Assembly (NCBI GenBank): GCA_029207755.1
Contig: JARCOQ010000226.1
Span: forward strand, 62,001 to 126,000
Direction of reading: 5' to 3'
Length of the DNA: 64,000 nt
DNA from: Chamaea fasciata
Taxonomy: Eukaryota > Chordata > Aves > Passeriformes > Sylviidae
Shown: piece after piece, positions 39,101 to 52,319 of the stretch
How the letters are laid out: each line of letters opens with the position of its first letter
Numbering within the stretch: position 1 is the first letter of the stretch
Notes under the pieces: generated by a model
Database searches by the model: none
What the model saw: only the letters and a program-made list of their open reading frames with translations
What the model was told of the DNA's origin: nothing
Position numbers and translations under genes: made by a program

Positions 39101-40741
39101 GACACCTAGGGGAAAAGCAGGGCACCCCCAGGGACACCGAGGGGACAGCCAGAGCACCCCAAGGACAGCCAGGGCACCCTCAGGGACACCCAGGGCACCC
39201 CCAGGGACACCTACGGGACAGCAAGGGCACCCCCAGGGACACCCTGGCCACCCCCAGGGACACGTAGGGGACAGCCAGGGCACCCCAGGGACACCCTGGG
39301 CACCCCCAGGGACACCGAGGGGACAGCCAGGGCACCCCAGGGACACCTAGGGGACAGCCAGGGCATCCCCAGGGACACCCAGGGCACACCCAGGGACACG
39401 TGGGGGACAGCCTGGGCACTCCCAGGGACACCCAGGGCACCCCTCAGGGACACCTAGGAGACAGACAGGGCACCCTAGGGACAGCCAGGGCAGCCCCAGG
39501 GACACCAAGGGCACAGACAGGGCACCCTAGGGACACCAAGGGGACAGCCAGGGCACCCCCAGGGAAACCTAGGGGACAGGCAGGGCAACCCCAGAGACCC
39601 CTAGGGGACAGCCAGGGCCCCCCCAGGGACACCCAGAGAACCCCCAGGGACACCTAGGGGACAGCCAGGGCGTCCCCAGGGAGACCCAGGGAAACCCCAG
39701 GGACACCTAGAGGACAGCCAGGGCACCCCAGGCACACCCACGGCACCCCCAGGGACACCTAGGGGACAGCCAGGGCACCCCAGGGACAGCCAGGGCACCC
39801 CCAGGGACACCTAGGAGACAGCCAGGGCACGCCAGGGACACCTAGGGGACAGCCAGGGCACCCCAGTGACACCCAGGGCACCCCCAGGGACACCTAGGGG
39901 ACAGCCAGGGCATCCCGAGGAACAGGGAGGGCACCCACAGGGACACCTAGGAGACAGCCAGGACACGCCAGGGACACCCAGGGCACCCCCAGGGACACCT
40001 AGGAGACAGCCAGGGCACGCCAGGGACACCCAGGGCACCCCAGGGACACCGAGGGGACAGCCAGGGCACCCTAGGGACAGCCATGGCACCCTAGGGACAG
40101 CCAGGGCACCCCCAGAGACACCGAGGGCACAGCCAGGGCACCCCCAGGGACACCCTGGGGACAGCCAGGGCACCCCAGGGACACCCAGGGCACCCCCAGG
40201 GACACCGAGGGTACAGCCAGGGCACCCTAGGGACAGCCAGGGCACCCCCAGAGACACCGAGGGCACAGCCAGGGCACCCTAGGGACCGCCAGGGCACCCC
40301 CAGGGACACCTAAGGGACAGGCAGGGCACCCCCAGTGACACTGACGGGACAGCCAGGGCACCCCCAGAGACCCCTAGGGGACAGCCAGGGACATCCTAGG
40401 GACACTCTGGGCACCCCAAGGACACCTTGGGGTCAGCCAGGGCACCCCAGGGACACCCAGGGCACCCCCAGGGACACGGAGGGGACAGCTAGGGCACCCC
40501 CAGGGACACCTAGGGCAAGGCAGGACACCCCCAGGGACACCTAGGGGACAGGCAGGGCACCTCCAGGGACAGCCAGGGTACCCCCAGGGACACCTAGGGA
40601 CAGTCAGGGCACCCCAGGGACACCTAGGGGACAGCCAGGGCACCCTAGGGACAGCCAGGGCACCCCGAGGGACACCTAAGTGACAGCCAGGGCACCCCAG
40701 GGACATCGAGGGACAGCCAGGAACCCCCTGGGACAGCCAGC
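24160..40741. repeat. Array segment between spacers 3 and 4
   Basis: The longest spacer-free stretch, 16.6 kb, with no gene. Up to about 30610 it copies the left part of the window. Landmark variants (GGCAGGACACCCCCTGGGA) occur near 25311, 27172, 28133, 31741, 35797 and 39029. From 32.2 to 37.4 kb there are many closely similar units rich in GGGGAGAGGCAGAGCACC, including a 190-bp tandem duplication. The landmark variants stop at about 39.1 kb, and a different set of block patterns begins near 40.16 kb. Confidence 0.9.
36641..37020. repeat. 190-bp tandem duplication
   Basis: Two units, 36641-36830 and 36831-37020, both start GAGAGGCAGAGCACCCCCAG and then GGCCACCTAGGG, and run in parallel. They differ at a few bases (for example GGGCACCCC against GGGAACCCC after the first CAGCCA). 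A third start of the same kind at 37021 diverges at once (GGGACACC). The unit is about 18 of the 10.6-bp modules. Confidence 0.93.
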
Positions 40742-41273
40742 TCACCCCCACGGCCGCCTCCAACTCCAGGAGCTATCAAAACCCTCCTCAGGTTCTTTGA
40801 TGCCTCAAATGGGCCGCCCAAACATCCCGAATACCCCCCAAAGCACCCAAAGCAGCCCCCAGGACGCCCCCCAGACCCCCCACAACCCAAAAACCCCCTC
40901 CACGACAACTCAGGACCCCCATGGATCCCCCCAAATCCGCGCCCCCCTCACCCTGAGGTCCCGTTTGAGCCGCTCCACGTTGCGGACAGGCACCAGCTCA
41001 TCAAGCCCCAAGCACCAACACCTGCGGAACTGGGATGGACTGAGAGCACTGGGAGGGTGACCAGAGAAACCTGGGATGGACAAAGAGTGGACTGGGATGA
41101 ACTGGGATGAACTGGCAGGCGTGTGGGGGTCCATGGTGGCCACTCGGTGCCTTACTGGTCTATACTGGGATGGGTCGGATGGCCCCAGGGGAGGGGGTGA
41201 GGCCACAATGGTCCAGACTAGGAGGGGAGTCACCATGGCGCCGGAGGCGGAGTCGAGGATACGAGCGAGGCAA
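40742..41273. repeat. Spacer copy 4 (532 bp)
   Basis: Group {4,7}: shares CTCCAACTCCAG, AAACATCCCG and GCGGAACTGGG with copy 7 only. It has a private one-base insertion, CCCCCATGGATCC in place of CCCCCAGGATCC near 40921, which breaks the long minus-strand frame that is intact in copy 7. Confidence 0.95.
40952..41021 (-). other. Exon-like segment in spacer 4
   Basis: Four-C form. The base before the acceptor-like CAG differs from other groups (minus strand GTTCCGCAG rather than GTCCCGCAG). Confidence 0.33.
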
Positions 41274-43346
41274 GGACACCTAGGGGACAGCCAGGGCAAC
41301 CCAGGGACACCAGGGCCACCCCAGGGACACCTAGGGGACAGCCAGGGAACCCCACGGACACCCTGTGCACCCCCAAGGACACCTAGGGGACAGCCAGGGC
41401 CCCCCCCGGGACACCTAGGGGACAGCCAGGCAACCCCAGGGACACCCTGTGCACGCCCAGGGACACCCAGGGCCCCCCCCGGGACACCTAGGGGACAGCC
41501 AAGGCACCCTAGGGACAGCCAGGGCACCCCCAGGGAAACCGAGGCCACAGCCAGGGCACCCCCAGGGACACCGAGAGGACAGGCAGGGCACCCCCAGGGA
41601 CACCTTGGGGACATCCAGGGCACCCCAGGGACAGCCATGGCACCCCCAGGGACACCTAGGGGACCTCCAGGGCACCCCCAGGGACACCCAGGGCACCCCC
41701 AGGGCCACCTAGGGGACAGCCAGGGCACCCCAGGGACAGCGAGGGCACCCCCAGGGACACCCAGGGCACCCCCAGGGACACCTAGGGGACAGCCAGGGCA
41801 CCCCCAGGGACACCCAGGGCACCCCCAGGGACACCTAGGGGACAGCCAGGGCACCCCAAGGGACACCTAGGTGACAGCCAGGGAACCCTAGGGACAGCCA
41901 GGGCACCCCCAGGGACACCAAGGGGACATCCAGAGCACCCCAGGGACAGACAGGGTATCCCCAGGGACACCAAGGGGACCCCCAGGGACACTGACGTGAC
42001 AGCCAGGGCACCCCCAGAGACCCCTAGAGGACAGCCAGGGCACTCCCAGGGACACTTTGGGCACCCACAGGGACACCTTGGGGACAGCCAGGGCACCCCA
42101 GGGACAGCCAGGGCACCCCCAGGGACACCTAGGGGACCTCCAGGGCACCCCCAGGGACACCCAGGGCACCCCCAGGGCCACCTAGGGGACAGCCAGGGCA
42201 CCCCAGGGACAGCGAGGGCACCCCCAGGGACACCCAGGGCACCCCCAGGGACACCTAGGGGACAGCCAGGGCACCCCCAGGGACACCCAGGGCACCCCCA
42301 GGGACACCTAGGGGACAGCCAGGGCACCCCCAGGGACACCTAGGGGAGAGGCAGGGCACCCCCAGGGACACTTAGGGGACAGCCAGGGCACCCCAGGGAC
42401 AGCCAGGGCACCCCCAGGGACACGTAAGGAACACCCTGGGCACCCCCAGGGACACCCAGGGCACCCCCAGGGCCACCTAGGGGACAGCCAGGGCACCCCA
42501 GGAACACCCAGGGCTCCCCCAGGGACACCTAGGGGACAGCCAGGGCACCCCCAGGGACACCGAGGTCACCCCCAGGGACACCTAGGGCACCCCCAGAGAC
42601 ACCGAGGGCACAGCCAGGGCACCCTAGGGACAGCCAGGGCACCCCCAGGGACACCTAGGGGACAGCCAGGGCACCCCCAGGGACACCTAGAAGACAGCCA
42701 GGGCACTCCCAGGGACACTGACGGGACAGCCAGGGCACCCCCAGGGACACCTAGGGGACAGCCAGGGCACTCCAGAGACAGCAAGGGCACCCCCAGGGAC
42801 ACCTAGGGGACAGCCAGGGCACCCCAGGGACACCCAGGGCACCCCCAGGGACACCGAGGGGACAGCCAGGGCACCCTAGGGACAGCCATGGCACCCTAGG
42901 GACAGCCAGGGCACCCCCAGAGACACCGAGGGCACAGCCAGGGCACCCTAGGGACAGCCAGGGCACCCCCAGAGACCCCTAGGGGACAGCCAGGGACCTC
43001 CTAGGGACACTCTGGGCACCCCAAGGACACCTTGGGGTCAGCCAGGGCACCCCAGGGACACCCAGGGCACCCCCAGGGACACGGAGGGGACAGCTAGGGC
43101 ACCCCCAGGGACACCTAGGGCAAGGCAGGACACCCCCAGGGACACCTAGGGGACAGGCAGGGCACCTCCAGGGACAGCCAGGGTACCCCCAGGGACACCT
43201 AGGGACAGTCAGGGCACCCCAGGGACACCTAGGGGACAGCCAGGGCACCCTAGGGACAGCCAGGGCACCCCGAGGGACACCTAAGTGACAGCCAGGGCAC
43301 ACCAGGGACATCGAGGGACAGCCAGGAACCCCCTGGGACAGCCAGC
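41274..43346. repeat. Array segment between spacers 4 and 5
   Basis: 2073 bp of minisatellite, no gene. Right flank of spacer 4 with GGGCAACCCAGGG (not CAACGC), then units rich in CACCCAGGGCACC, then the left flank of spacer 5. Its twin is 52320-54392. Confidence 0.9.
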
Positions 43347-43876
43347 TCACCCCCACGGCCCCCTCCACCTCCAGGAGCTATCAAAACCCTCCTCAGATTC
43401 TTTGATGCCTCAAATGGGCCGCCCAAACCTCCCGAATACCCCCCAAAGCACCCAAAGCAGCCCCCAGGACGCCCCCCAGACCCCCCACAACCCAAAAACC
43501 CCCTCCACGACAACTCAGGACCCCCAGGATCCCCCCAAATCCGCGCCCCCCTCACCCTGAGGTCCCGTTTGAGCCGCTCCACGTTGCGGACAGGCACCAG
43601 CTCATCAAGCCCAAGCACCAACACCTGCGGGACTGGGATGGACTGAGAGCACTGGGAGGGTGACCAGAGAAACCTGGGATGGACAAAGAGTGGACTGGGA
43701 TGAACTGGGATGAACTGGCAGGCGTGTGGGGGTCCATGGTGGCCACTCGGTGCCTTACTGGTCTATACTGGGATGGGTCGGATGGCCCCAGGGGAGGGGG
43801 TGAGGCCACAATGGTCCAGACTGGGAGGGGAGTCACCATGGCGCCGGAAGCGGAGTCGAGGATACGAGCGAGGCAA
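43347..43876. repeat. Spacer copy 5 (530 bp)
   Basis: Group {5,6,8,9}: CACGGCCCCCTCCACC, CTGGGAGGGG and CGGAAGCGG. Shares with copy 8 alone the loss of one C (CAAGCCCAAGC). Unique CCTCAGATTCTTTG where all others have CCTCAGGTTC. Confidence 0.95.
43556..43624 (-). other. Exon-like segment in spacer 5, frame intact from acceptor to donor
   Basis: With three C, this 69-bp segment is 23 whole codons from the acceptor-like CAG to the donor-like GTGAGG. It begins VLVLGLDELVPVRN and ends VERLKRDLR. If the neighbouring exon-like segment ends in ATG, both junctions are phase 0 and the frame carries through. Only copies 5 and 8 have this form. Either they keep the ancestral exon, or they share a derived deletion that happens to restore the frame. 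VLVLGLD resembles the start of small GTPases of the ARF/ARL type, but no P-loop (GxxxxGK) follows, so I do not make that call. Confidence 0.4.
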
Positions 43877-46800
43877 GGACACCTAGGGGACAGCCAGGGC
43901 AACGCAGGGACACCAGGGCCCCCCCAGGGACACCTAGGGGACAGCCAGGGAACCCCAGGGACACCCTGTGCACCCCCAGGGACACCTAGGGGACAGCCAG
44001 GGCCCCCCCCGGGACACCTAGGGGACAGCCAAGGCACCCTAGGGACAGCCAGGGCACCCCCAGGGACACCGAGGGCACAGCCAGGGCACCCCCAGGGACA
44101 CCGAGAGGACAGGCAGGGCACCCCCAGGGACACCTTGGGGACATCCAGGGCACCCCAGGGACAGCCAGGGCACCCCCAGGGACACCTAGGGGACCTCCAG
44201 GGCACCCCCAGGGACACCCAGGGCACCCCCAGGGCCACCTAGGGGACAGCCAGGGCACCCCAGGGACAGCGAGGGCACCCCCAGGGACACCTAGGGGACC
44301 TCCAGGGCACCCCCAGGGACACCAAGGGCACCCTCAGGGACACCTAGGGGAGAGCCAGGGCACCCCCAGGGACACCCAGGGCACCCCCAGGGACACCTAG
44401 GGGACAGCCAGGGCACCCCCAGGGACACCTAGGGGAGAGGCAGGGCACCCCCAGGGACACCTAGGGGACAGCCAGGGCACCCCAAGGGACACCTAGGTGA
44501 CAGCCAGGGCACCCTAGGGACAGCCAGGGCACCCCCAGGGACCCCTAGGGCACAGCCAGGGCATTCTAGGGACAGCCAGGGCACCCCCAGGGACACCAAG
44601 GGGACATCCAGAGCACTCCAGGGACAGCCAGGGCACCCCCAGGGACACCTAAGGAACACCCTGGGCACCCCCAGGGACACCAAGGGGAACCCCAGGGACA
44701 CCTAGGGGACAGGCAGGGCACCCCCAGGGCCACTGACGGGACAGCCAGGGCACCCCCAGAGACCCCTAGGGGACAGCCAGGGCACTCCCAGGGACACTTT
44801 GGGCACCCACAGGGACACCTTGGGGACAGCCAGGGTACACCAGGGACACCCAGGGCACCCCCAGGGACACCTAGGGGACCACCAGGGCACCCCCAGGGAC
44901 ACCCAGGGCACCCCCAGGGCCACCTAGGGGACAGCCAGGGCACCCCAGGGACACCCAGGGCCCCCCCAGGGACACCTAGGGGACAGCCAGGGCACCCCAG
45001 GCACACCCAGGGCTTCCGCAGGGACACCTAGGGGACAGCCAGGGCACCCCCAGGGACACCGAGGTCACCCCCAGGGACACCTAGGGCACCCCCAGAGACA
45101 CCGAGGGCACAGCCAGGGCACCCTAGGGACAGCCAGGGCACCCCCAGGGACACCTAGGGGACGCCCAGGGCAGCCCCAGGGACACCTAGAAGACAGCCAG
45201 GGCACTCCCAGGGACACTGACGGGACAGCCAGGGCACCCCCAGGGACACCTAGGGGACAGCCAGGGCACTACAGAGACAGCCAGGGCACCCCCAGGGACA
45301 CCTAGGGGACAGCCAGGGCACCCGAGGGACAGCCAGAGCACCCCCAGGGACACCAAGGGCACAGCCAGGGCACCCTAGGGACAGCCAGGGCAACGCCAGG
45401 GACACCTAGGGGACAGCCAGGGCATCCCCAGGGACACCCAGGGCACCCCCAGGGACACCTAGAGGACAGCCAGGGCACCCCCAGGGACACCTAGGGGACA
45501 GGCAGGGCACCCCCAGGGACACCTAGGGTACAGCCATGGCACCCCAGGGACACCCAGGGCACCCTCAGGGACACCTAGGGGACAGGCCGGGCACCCCCAG
45601 AGACCCCTAGGGGACAGCCAGGGCCCCCCCAGGGACACCATGGGCACCCCCAGGGACACCTAGGGGACAGGCCGGGCACCCCCAGGGACACCTAGGGGAC
45701 AGCCAGGGCAACGCAGGGACACCAGGGCCCCCCCAGGGACACCTAGGGAACAGCCAGGGAACCCCAGGGACACCCTGTGCAGCCCCAGGGACACCTAGGG
45801 GACAGCCAGGGCCCCCCCCGGGACACCTAGGGGACAGCCAAGGCACCCTAGGGACAGCCAGGGCACCCCCAGGGACACCGAGGGCACAGCCAGGGCCCCC
45901 CCAGGGACACCGAGAGGACAGGCAGGGCACCCCCAGGGACACCTTGGGGACAGCCAGGGCACCCCAGGGACTGCCAGGGCACCCCCAGGGACAACTAGGG
46001 GACCTCCAGGGCACCCCCAGGGACACCCAGGGCACCCCCAGGGACACGCAGGGGACAGCCAGGGAACCCCAGGGACAGCGAGGGCACCCCCAGGGACACC
46101 CAGGGCACCCCCAGGGACACCTAGGGGACAGCCAGGGCACCCCCAGGGACACCTAGGAGACAGCCAGGGCACCCCCAAGGACACCGAGGGAAGAGGCAGG
46201 GAACCCCCAGGGACACCTAGGGGACAGCCAGGGCACCCCAAGGGACACCTAGGTGACAGCCAGGGCACCCTAGGGACAGCCAGGGCACCCCCAGGGACAC
46301 CTAGGGGACAGCCAGGGCACCCCCAGGGACACCAAGGGGACCCCCAGGGACACTGACGTGACAGCCAGGGCACCCCCAGAGACCCCTAGGGGACAGCCAG
46401 GGCACTCCCAGGGACACTTTGGGCACCCACAGGGACACCTTGGGGACAGCCAGGGCACCCCAGGGACAGCCAGGGCACCCCCAGGGACACCTAGGGGACC
46501 TCCAGGGCAACCCCGGGGACACCCACGGCACCCCCAGGGCCACCTAGGGGACAGCCAGGGCACCTTGGGGACAGCGAGGGCACCCCCAGGGACACCCAGG
46601 GCACCCCCAGGGACACCTAGGGGACAGCCAGGGCACCCCCAGGGACACCCAGGGCACCCCCAGGGACACCTAGGGGACAGCCAGGGCACCCCCAGGGACA
46701 CCTAGGGGAGAGGCAGGGCACCCCCAGGGACACCTAGGGGACAGCCAGGGTACCCCAGGGACAGCCAGGGCACCCCCAGGGACACCTAAGGAACACCCTG

Positions 46801-47581
46801 GGCACCCCCAGGGACACCCAGGGCACCCCCAGGGCCACCTAGGGGACAGCCAGGGCACCCCAGGGACACCCAGGGCCCCTCCAGGGACACCTAGGGGACA
46901 GCCAGGGCACCTCAGGCACACCCAGGGCTCCCCCAGGGACACCTAGGGGACAGCCAGGGCACCCCCAGGGACACCGAGGTCACCCCCAGGGACACCTAGG
47001 GCACCCCCAGAGACACCGAGGGCACAGCCAGGGCACCCTAGGGACAGCCAGGGAACCCCAGGGACACCTAGGGGACAGCCAGGGCACTCCAGAGACAGCC
47101 AGGGCACCCCCAGGGACACCTAGGGGACAGCCAGGGCACCCCAGGGACACCCAGGGCACCCAACAGGGACACCGAGGGGACAGCCAGGGCACCCTAGGGA
47201 CAGCCATGGCATCCTAGGGACAGCCAGGGCACCCCCAGAGACACCGAGGGCACAGCCAGGGCACCCTAGGGACAGCCAGGGCACCCCCAGAGACCCCTAG
47301 GGGACAGCCAGGGACCTCCTAGGGACACTCTGGGCACCCCAAGGACACCTTGGGGTCAGCCAGGGCACCCCAGGGACACCCAGGGCACCCCCAGGGACAC
47401 GGAGGGGACAGCTAGGGCACCCCCAGGGACACCTAGGGCAAGGCAGGACACCCCCAGGGACACCTAGGGGACAGCCAGGGCACCCTAGGGATAGCCAGGG
47501 CACCCCGAGGGACACCTAAGTGACAGCCAGGGCACACCAGGGACATCGAGGGACAGCCAGGAACCCCCTGGGACAGCCAGC
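43877..47581. repeat. Array segment between spacers 5 and 6
   Basis: 3.7 kb of minisatellite, no gene. Near 45690-45870 it contains the spacer right-flank series without any spacer (see separate entry). Also a one-off run GGCACCCAACAGGGACACC near 47157, repeated in block B near 58097. Confidence 0.9.
45690..45870. repeat. Spacer right flank without spacer (block A)
   Basis: The series CAGGGCAACGCAGGG, ACACCAGGGCCCCCCC, GGGAACCCCAGGGACACC, CTGTGCAGCCCC, then CCCCCCCCGGGACACC and CAGCCAAGGCACC is the one that follows every spacer. Here ordinary repeat (GGCCGGGCACC) precedes it. It is either the product of a recombination that removed the spacer or the state before spacer capture. Confidence 0.8.
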
Positions 47582-48112
47582 TCACCCCCACGGCCCCCTC
47601 CACCTCCAGGAGCTATCAAAACCCTCCTCAGGTTCTTTGATGCCTCAAATGGGCCGCCCAAACCTCCCGAATACCCCCCAAAGCACCCAAAGCAGCCCCC
47701 AGGACGCCCCCCAGACCCCCCACAACCCAAAAACCCCCTCCACGACAACTCAGGACCCCCAGGATCCCCCCAAATCCGCGCCCCCCTCACCCTGAGGTCC
47801 TGTTTGAGCCGCTCCACGTTGCGGACAGGCACCAGCTCATCAAGCCCCAAGCACCAACACCTGCGGGACTGGGATGGACTGAGAGCACTGGGAGGGTGAC
47901 CAGAGAAACCTGGGATGGACAAAGAGTGGACTGGGATGAACTGGGATGAACTGGCAGGCGTGTGGGGGTCCATGGTGGCCACTCGGTGCCTTACTGGTCT
48001 ATACTGGGATGGGTCGGATGGCCCCAGGGGAGGGGGTGAGGCCACAATGGTCCAGACTGGGAGGGGAGTCACCATGGCGCCGGAAGCGGAGTCGAGGATA
48101 CGAGCGAGGCAA
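47582..48112. repeat. Spacer copy 6 (531 bp)
   Basis: Group {5,6,8,9}. Shares GAGGTCCTGTTTG with copy 9 only (CCCG elsewhere). Minus-strand frame open across the spacer for 329 codons (47485-48474). Confidence 0.95.
47791..47860 (-). other. Exon-like segment in spacer 6
   Basis: Four-C form. The base change gives VERLKQDL in place of VERLKRDL. Confidence 0.33.
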
Positions 48113-51100
48113 GGACACCTAGGGGACAGCCAGAGCAACGCAGGGACACCAGGGCCCCACCAGGGACACCTAGGGGACAGCCAGGGAACCCCAGGGACAC
48201 CCTGTGCACCCCCAGGGACACCTAGGGGACAGCCAGGGCCCCCCCAGGGACACCTAGGGGACAGCCAAGGCACCCTAGGGACAGCCAGGGCACCCCCAGG
48301 GACACCGAGGGCACAGCCAGGGCACCCCCAGGGACACCGAGAGGACAGGCAGGGCACCCCCAGGGACACCTTGGGGACATCCAGGGCACCCCAGGGACAG
48401 CCAGGGCACCCCCAGGGACACCTAGGGGACCTCCAGGGCACCCCCAGGGACACCCAGGGCACCCCCAGGGCCACCTAGGGGACAGCCAGGGCACCCCAGG
48501 GACAGCGAGGGCAGCCCCAGGGACACCCAGGGCACCCCCAGGGACACCTAGGGGACAGCCAGGGCACCCCAAGGGACACCTAGGAGACAGCCAGGGCACC
48601 CCCAGGGACACCGAGGGAAGAGGCAGGGAACCCCCAGGGACACATAGGGGACAGCAAGGGCACCCCAACGGACACCTAGGTGACAGCCAGGGCACCCTAG
48701 GGACAGCCAGGGCACCCCCAGGGACCCCTAGGGCACATCCAGGGCACCCTAGGGACAGCCAGGGCACCCCCAGGGACACCAAGGGGACATCCAGAGCATC
48801 CCAGGGACAGCCAGGGCACCCCCAGGGACACCTAAGGAACACCCTGGGCACCCCCAGGGACGCCAAGGGGACCCCCAGGGACAACTAGGGGACAGGTAGG
48901 GCACCCCCAGGGACACTGACGGGACAGCCAGGGAACCCCCAGAGACCCTTAGCGGACAGCCAGGGCACTCCCAGGGACAATTTGGGCACCCACAGGGACG
49001 CCTTGGGGACAACCAGGGCACCCCAGGGACAGCCAGGGCACCCCCAGGGAAACCTAGGGGACCTCCAGGGCACCCCAGGGACACCCAGGGCACTCCCAGG
49101 GCCACCTAGGGGACAGCCAGGGCACCCCAGGGACAGCGAGGGCACCCCCAGGGACACCCAGGGCACCCCCAGGGACACCTAGGGGACAGCCAGGGCACCC
49201 CCAGGGACACCCAGGGCACCTCCAGGGACACCTAGGGGACAGCCAGGGCACCCCCAGGGACACCTAGGGGAGAGGCAGGGCACCCCGAAGGGACACCTAG
49301 GGGACAGCCAGGGCACCCCAAGGGACACCTAGGTGACAGCCAGGGCACCCTAGGGACAGCCAGGGCACCCCCAGGGACCCCTAGGGCACAGCCAGGGCAC
49401 CCTAGGGACAGCCAGGGCACCCCCAGGGACACCAAGGGCACAGCCAGAGCACCCCAGGGACAGCCAGGGCACCCCCAGGGACACCTAAGGAACACCCTGG
49501 GCACCCCCAGGGACACCAAGGGCACCCCCAGGGACACCTAGGGGACAGCCAGGGCACCCCCAGGGCCACTGACGGAACAGCCAGGGCACCCCCAGAGACC
49601 CCTAGGGGACAGCCAGGGCACTCCCAGGGACACTTTGGGCACCCACAGGGACACCTCGGGGACAGCCAGGGCACACCAGGGACACCCAGGGCACCCCCAG
49701 GGCCACCTAGGGGACAGCCAGGGCACCCCAGGGACACCCAGGGCCCCCCCAGGGACACCTAGGGGACAGCCAGGGCACCCCAGGCACACCCAGGGCTCCC
49801 CCAGGGACACCTAGGGGACAGCCAGGGCACCACCAGGGACACCGAGGTCACCCCCAGGGACACCTAGGGCACTCCCAGAGACACCGAGGGCACAGCCAGG
49901 GCACCCTAGGGACAGCCAAGGCACCCCCAGGGACACCTAGGTGACGCCCAGGGCAGCCCCAGGGACACCTAGAAGACAGCCAGGGCACTCCCAGGGACAC
50001 TGACGGGACAGCCAGGGCACCCCCAGGGACACCTAGGGGACAGCCAGGGCACTCCAGAGACAGCCAGGGCACCCCCAGGGACACCTAGGGGACAGCCAGG
50101 GCACCCGAGGGACAGCCAGAGCACCCCCAGGGACACCAAGGGCACAGCCAGGGCACCCCAGGGACAGCCAGGGCAACGCCAGGGACACCTAGGGGACAGC
50201 CAGGGCATCCCAAGGGACACCCAGGGCACCCCCAGGGACACCTAGAGGACAGCCAGGGCACCCCCAGGGACACCTAGGGGACAGGCAGGGCACCCCCAGG
50301 GACACCTAGGGTACAGCCATGGCACCCCAGGGACACCCAGGGCACCCTCAGGGACACCTAGGGGACAGGCCGGGCACCCCCAGAGACCCCTAGGGGACAG
50401 CCAGGGCCCCCCCAGGGACACCATGGGCACCCCCAGGGACACCTAGGGGACAGCCAGGGCACCCCCAGGGACACCAAGGGCACCCCCAGGGACACCTAGG
50501 GGACAGCCAGGGCACACCCAGGGACACCTAGGGGACAGCCAGGGCACTCCAGAGACAGCCAGGGCACCCCCAGGTACACCTAGGGGACAGCCAGGGCACC
50601 CGAGGGACAGCCAGAGCACCCCCAGGGACACCAAGGGCACAGCCAGGGCACCCAAGGGACAGCCAGGGCAACGCCAGGGACACCTAGGGCACAGCCAGGG
50701 CCCCCCCAGGGACACCCAGCGCACCCCCAGGGACACCTAGGGGACAGCCAGGGCATCCCCAGGGATACCCAGGGCACTCCCAGGGACACCTAGAGGACAG
50801 CAAGGGCACCCCCAGGGACACCTAGGGGACAGGCAGGGCACCCCCAGGGACACCTAGGGGACAGCCAGGGCCCCCCCAGGGACAACTAGAGGACAGCCAG
50901 GGCACTCCAGGGAAACCCAGGGCACCCCCAGGGACACCTAGGGGACAGCCAGGGCACCCTAAAGACAGCCAGGGCACCCCCAGGGACACCTAGGGGACAG
51001 GCAGGGCACCCCCAGGGACACCGAGGGGAAAGCCAGGGCACCCCCAGGGACACCTAGGGGAAGGCAGGACACCCCCAGGGACACCTAGGGGACAGCCAGG

Positions 51101-51788
51101 GCACCCCCAGGGACATTTAGGGGACAGCCAGGGCACTCCAGGGACACCCAGGGCACCCCCAGGGACACCTAGGGGACAGGCCGGGCACCCCCAGGGACAC
51201 CTAGGGGACAGCCAGGGCACCCCAGGGACACCCAGGGCACCCCCAGGGACACCGAGGGTACAGCCAGGGCACCCTAGGGACAGCCAGGGCACCCCCAGAG
51301 ACACCGAGGGCACAGCCAGGGCACCCTAGGGACCGCCAGGGCACCCCCAGGGACACCTAAGGGACAGGCAGGGCACCCCCAGTGACACTGACGGGACAGC
51401 CAGGGCACCCCCAGAGACCCCTAGGGGACAGCCATGGACATCCTAGGGACACTCTGGGCACCCCAAGGACACCTTGGGGTCAGCCAGGGCACCCCAGGGA
51501 CACCCAGGGCACCCCCAGGGACACGGAGGGGACAGCTAGGGCACCCCCAGGGACACCTAGGGCAAGGCAGGACACCCCCAGGGACACCTAGGGGACAGGC
51601 AGGGCACCTCCAGGGACAGCCAGGGTACCCCCAGGGACACCTAGGGACAGTCAGGGCACCCCAGGGACACCTAGGGGACAGCCAGGGCACCCTAGGGACA
51701 GCCAGGGCACCCCGAGGGACACCTAAGTGACAGCCAGGGCACCCCGGGGACATCGAGGGACAGCCAGGAACCCCCTGGGACAGCCAGC
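48113..51788. repeat. Array segment between spacers 6 and 7, with the A/B junction
   Basis: Minisatellite without genes. Block A gives way to block B at about 51202. The junction itself is only visible as a return to the variant order seen at 40155 (CACCGAGGGTACAGCC near 51250, as near 40203). Confidence 0.9.
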
Positions 51789-52319
51789 TCACCCCCACGG
51801 CCGCCTCCAACTCCAGGAGCTATCAAAACCCTCCTCAGGTTCTTTGATGCCTCAAATGGGCCGCCCAAACATCCCGAATACCCCCCAAAGCACCCAAAGC
51901 AGCCCCCAGGACGCCCCCCAGACCCCCCACAACCCAAAAACCCCCTCCACGACAACTCAGGACCCCCAGGATCCCCCCAAATCCGCGCCCCCCTCACCCT
52001 GAGGTCCCGTTTGAGCCGCTCCACGTTGCGGACAGGCACCAGCTCATCAAGCCCCAAGCACCAACACCTGCGGAACTGGGATGGACTGAGAGCACTGGGA
52101 GGGTGACCAGAGAAACCTGGGATGGACAAAGAGTGGACTGGGATGAACTGGGATGAACTGGCAGGCGTGTGGGGGTCCATGGTGGCCACTCGGTGCCTTA
52201 CTGGTCTATACTGGGATGGGTCGGATGGCCCCAGGGGAGGGGGTGAGGCCACAATGGTCCAGACTAGGAGGGGAGTCACCATGGCGCCGGAGGCGGAGTC
52301 GAGGATACGAGCGAGGCAA
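51789..52319. repeat. Spacer copy 7 (531 bp)
   Basis: Twin of copy 4 in block B, without that copy's T insertion. The minus strand is open for 406 codons through the spacer and both flanks (51692-52912), the longest frame in the window. I still regard it as incidental, since more than half of it is translated minisatellite. Confidence 0.95.
51998..52067 (-). other. Exon-like segment in spacer 7
   Basis: Identical in form to copy 4 (four C, GTTCCGCAG acceptor-like border). Confidence 0.33.

Larger units (their letters stand above)
40155..51201. repeat. 11-kb tandem block A
   Basis: First copy of a head-to-tail duplication. Corresponding points lie 11047 bases apart at the left end, 11046 between 41 and 44 kb, 11045 to 46.7 kb, 10939 from 47 to 50.4 kb and 10886 at the right end. 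It contains spacers 4, 5 and 6. The block end (51201) and the start of block B coincide, as expected for a direct tandem duplication. Relative to B it carries an extra run of 105 bp near 46.75-46.86 kb and an extra 53 bp near 50.45 kb, both sums of 21- and 32-bp steps. Confidence 0.93.

Noticed and set aside
43556..43624. ARF/ARL-type small GTPase exon
   Set aside because: VLVLGLD matches the start of such domains, but the following residues are ELVPVRN rather than a P-loop GxGK, so the match is too short to trust.
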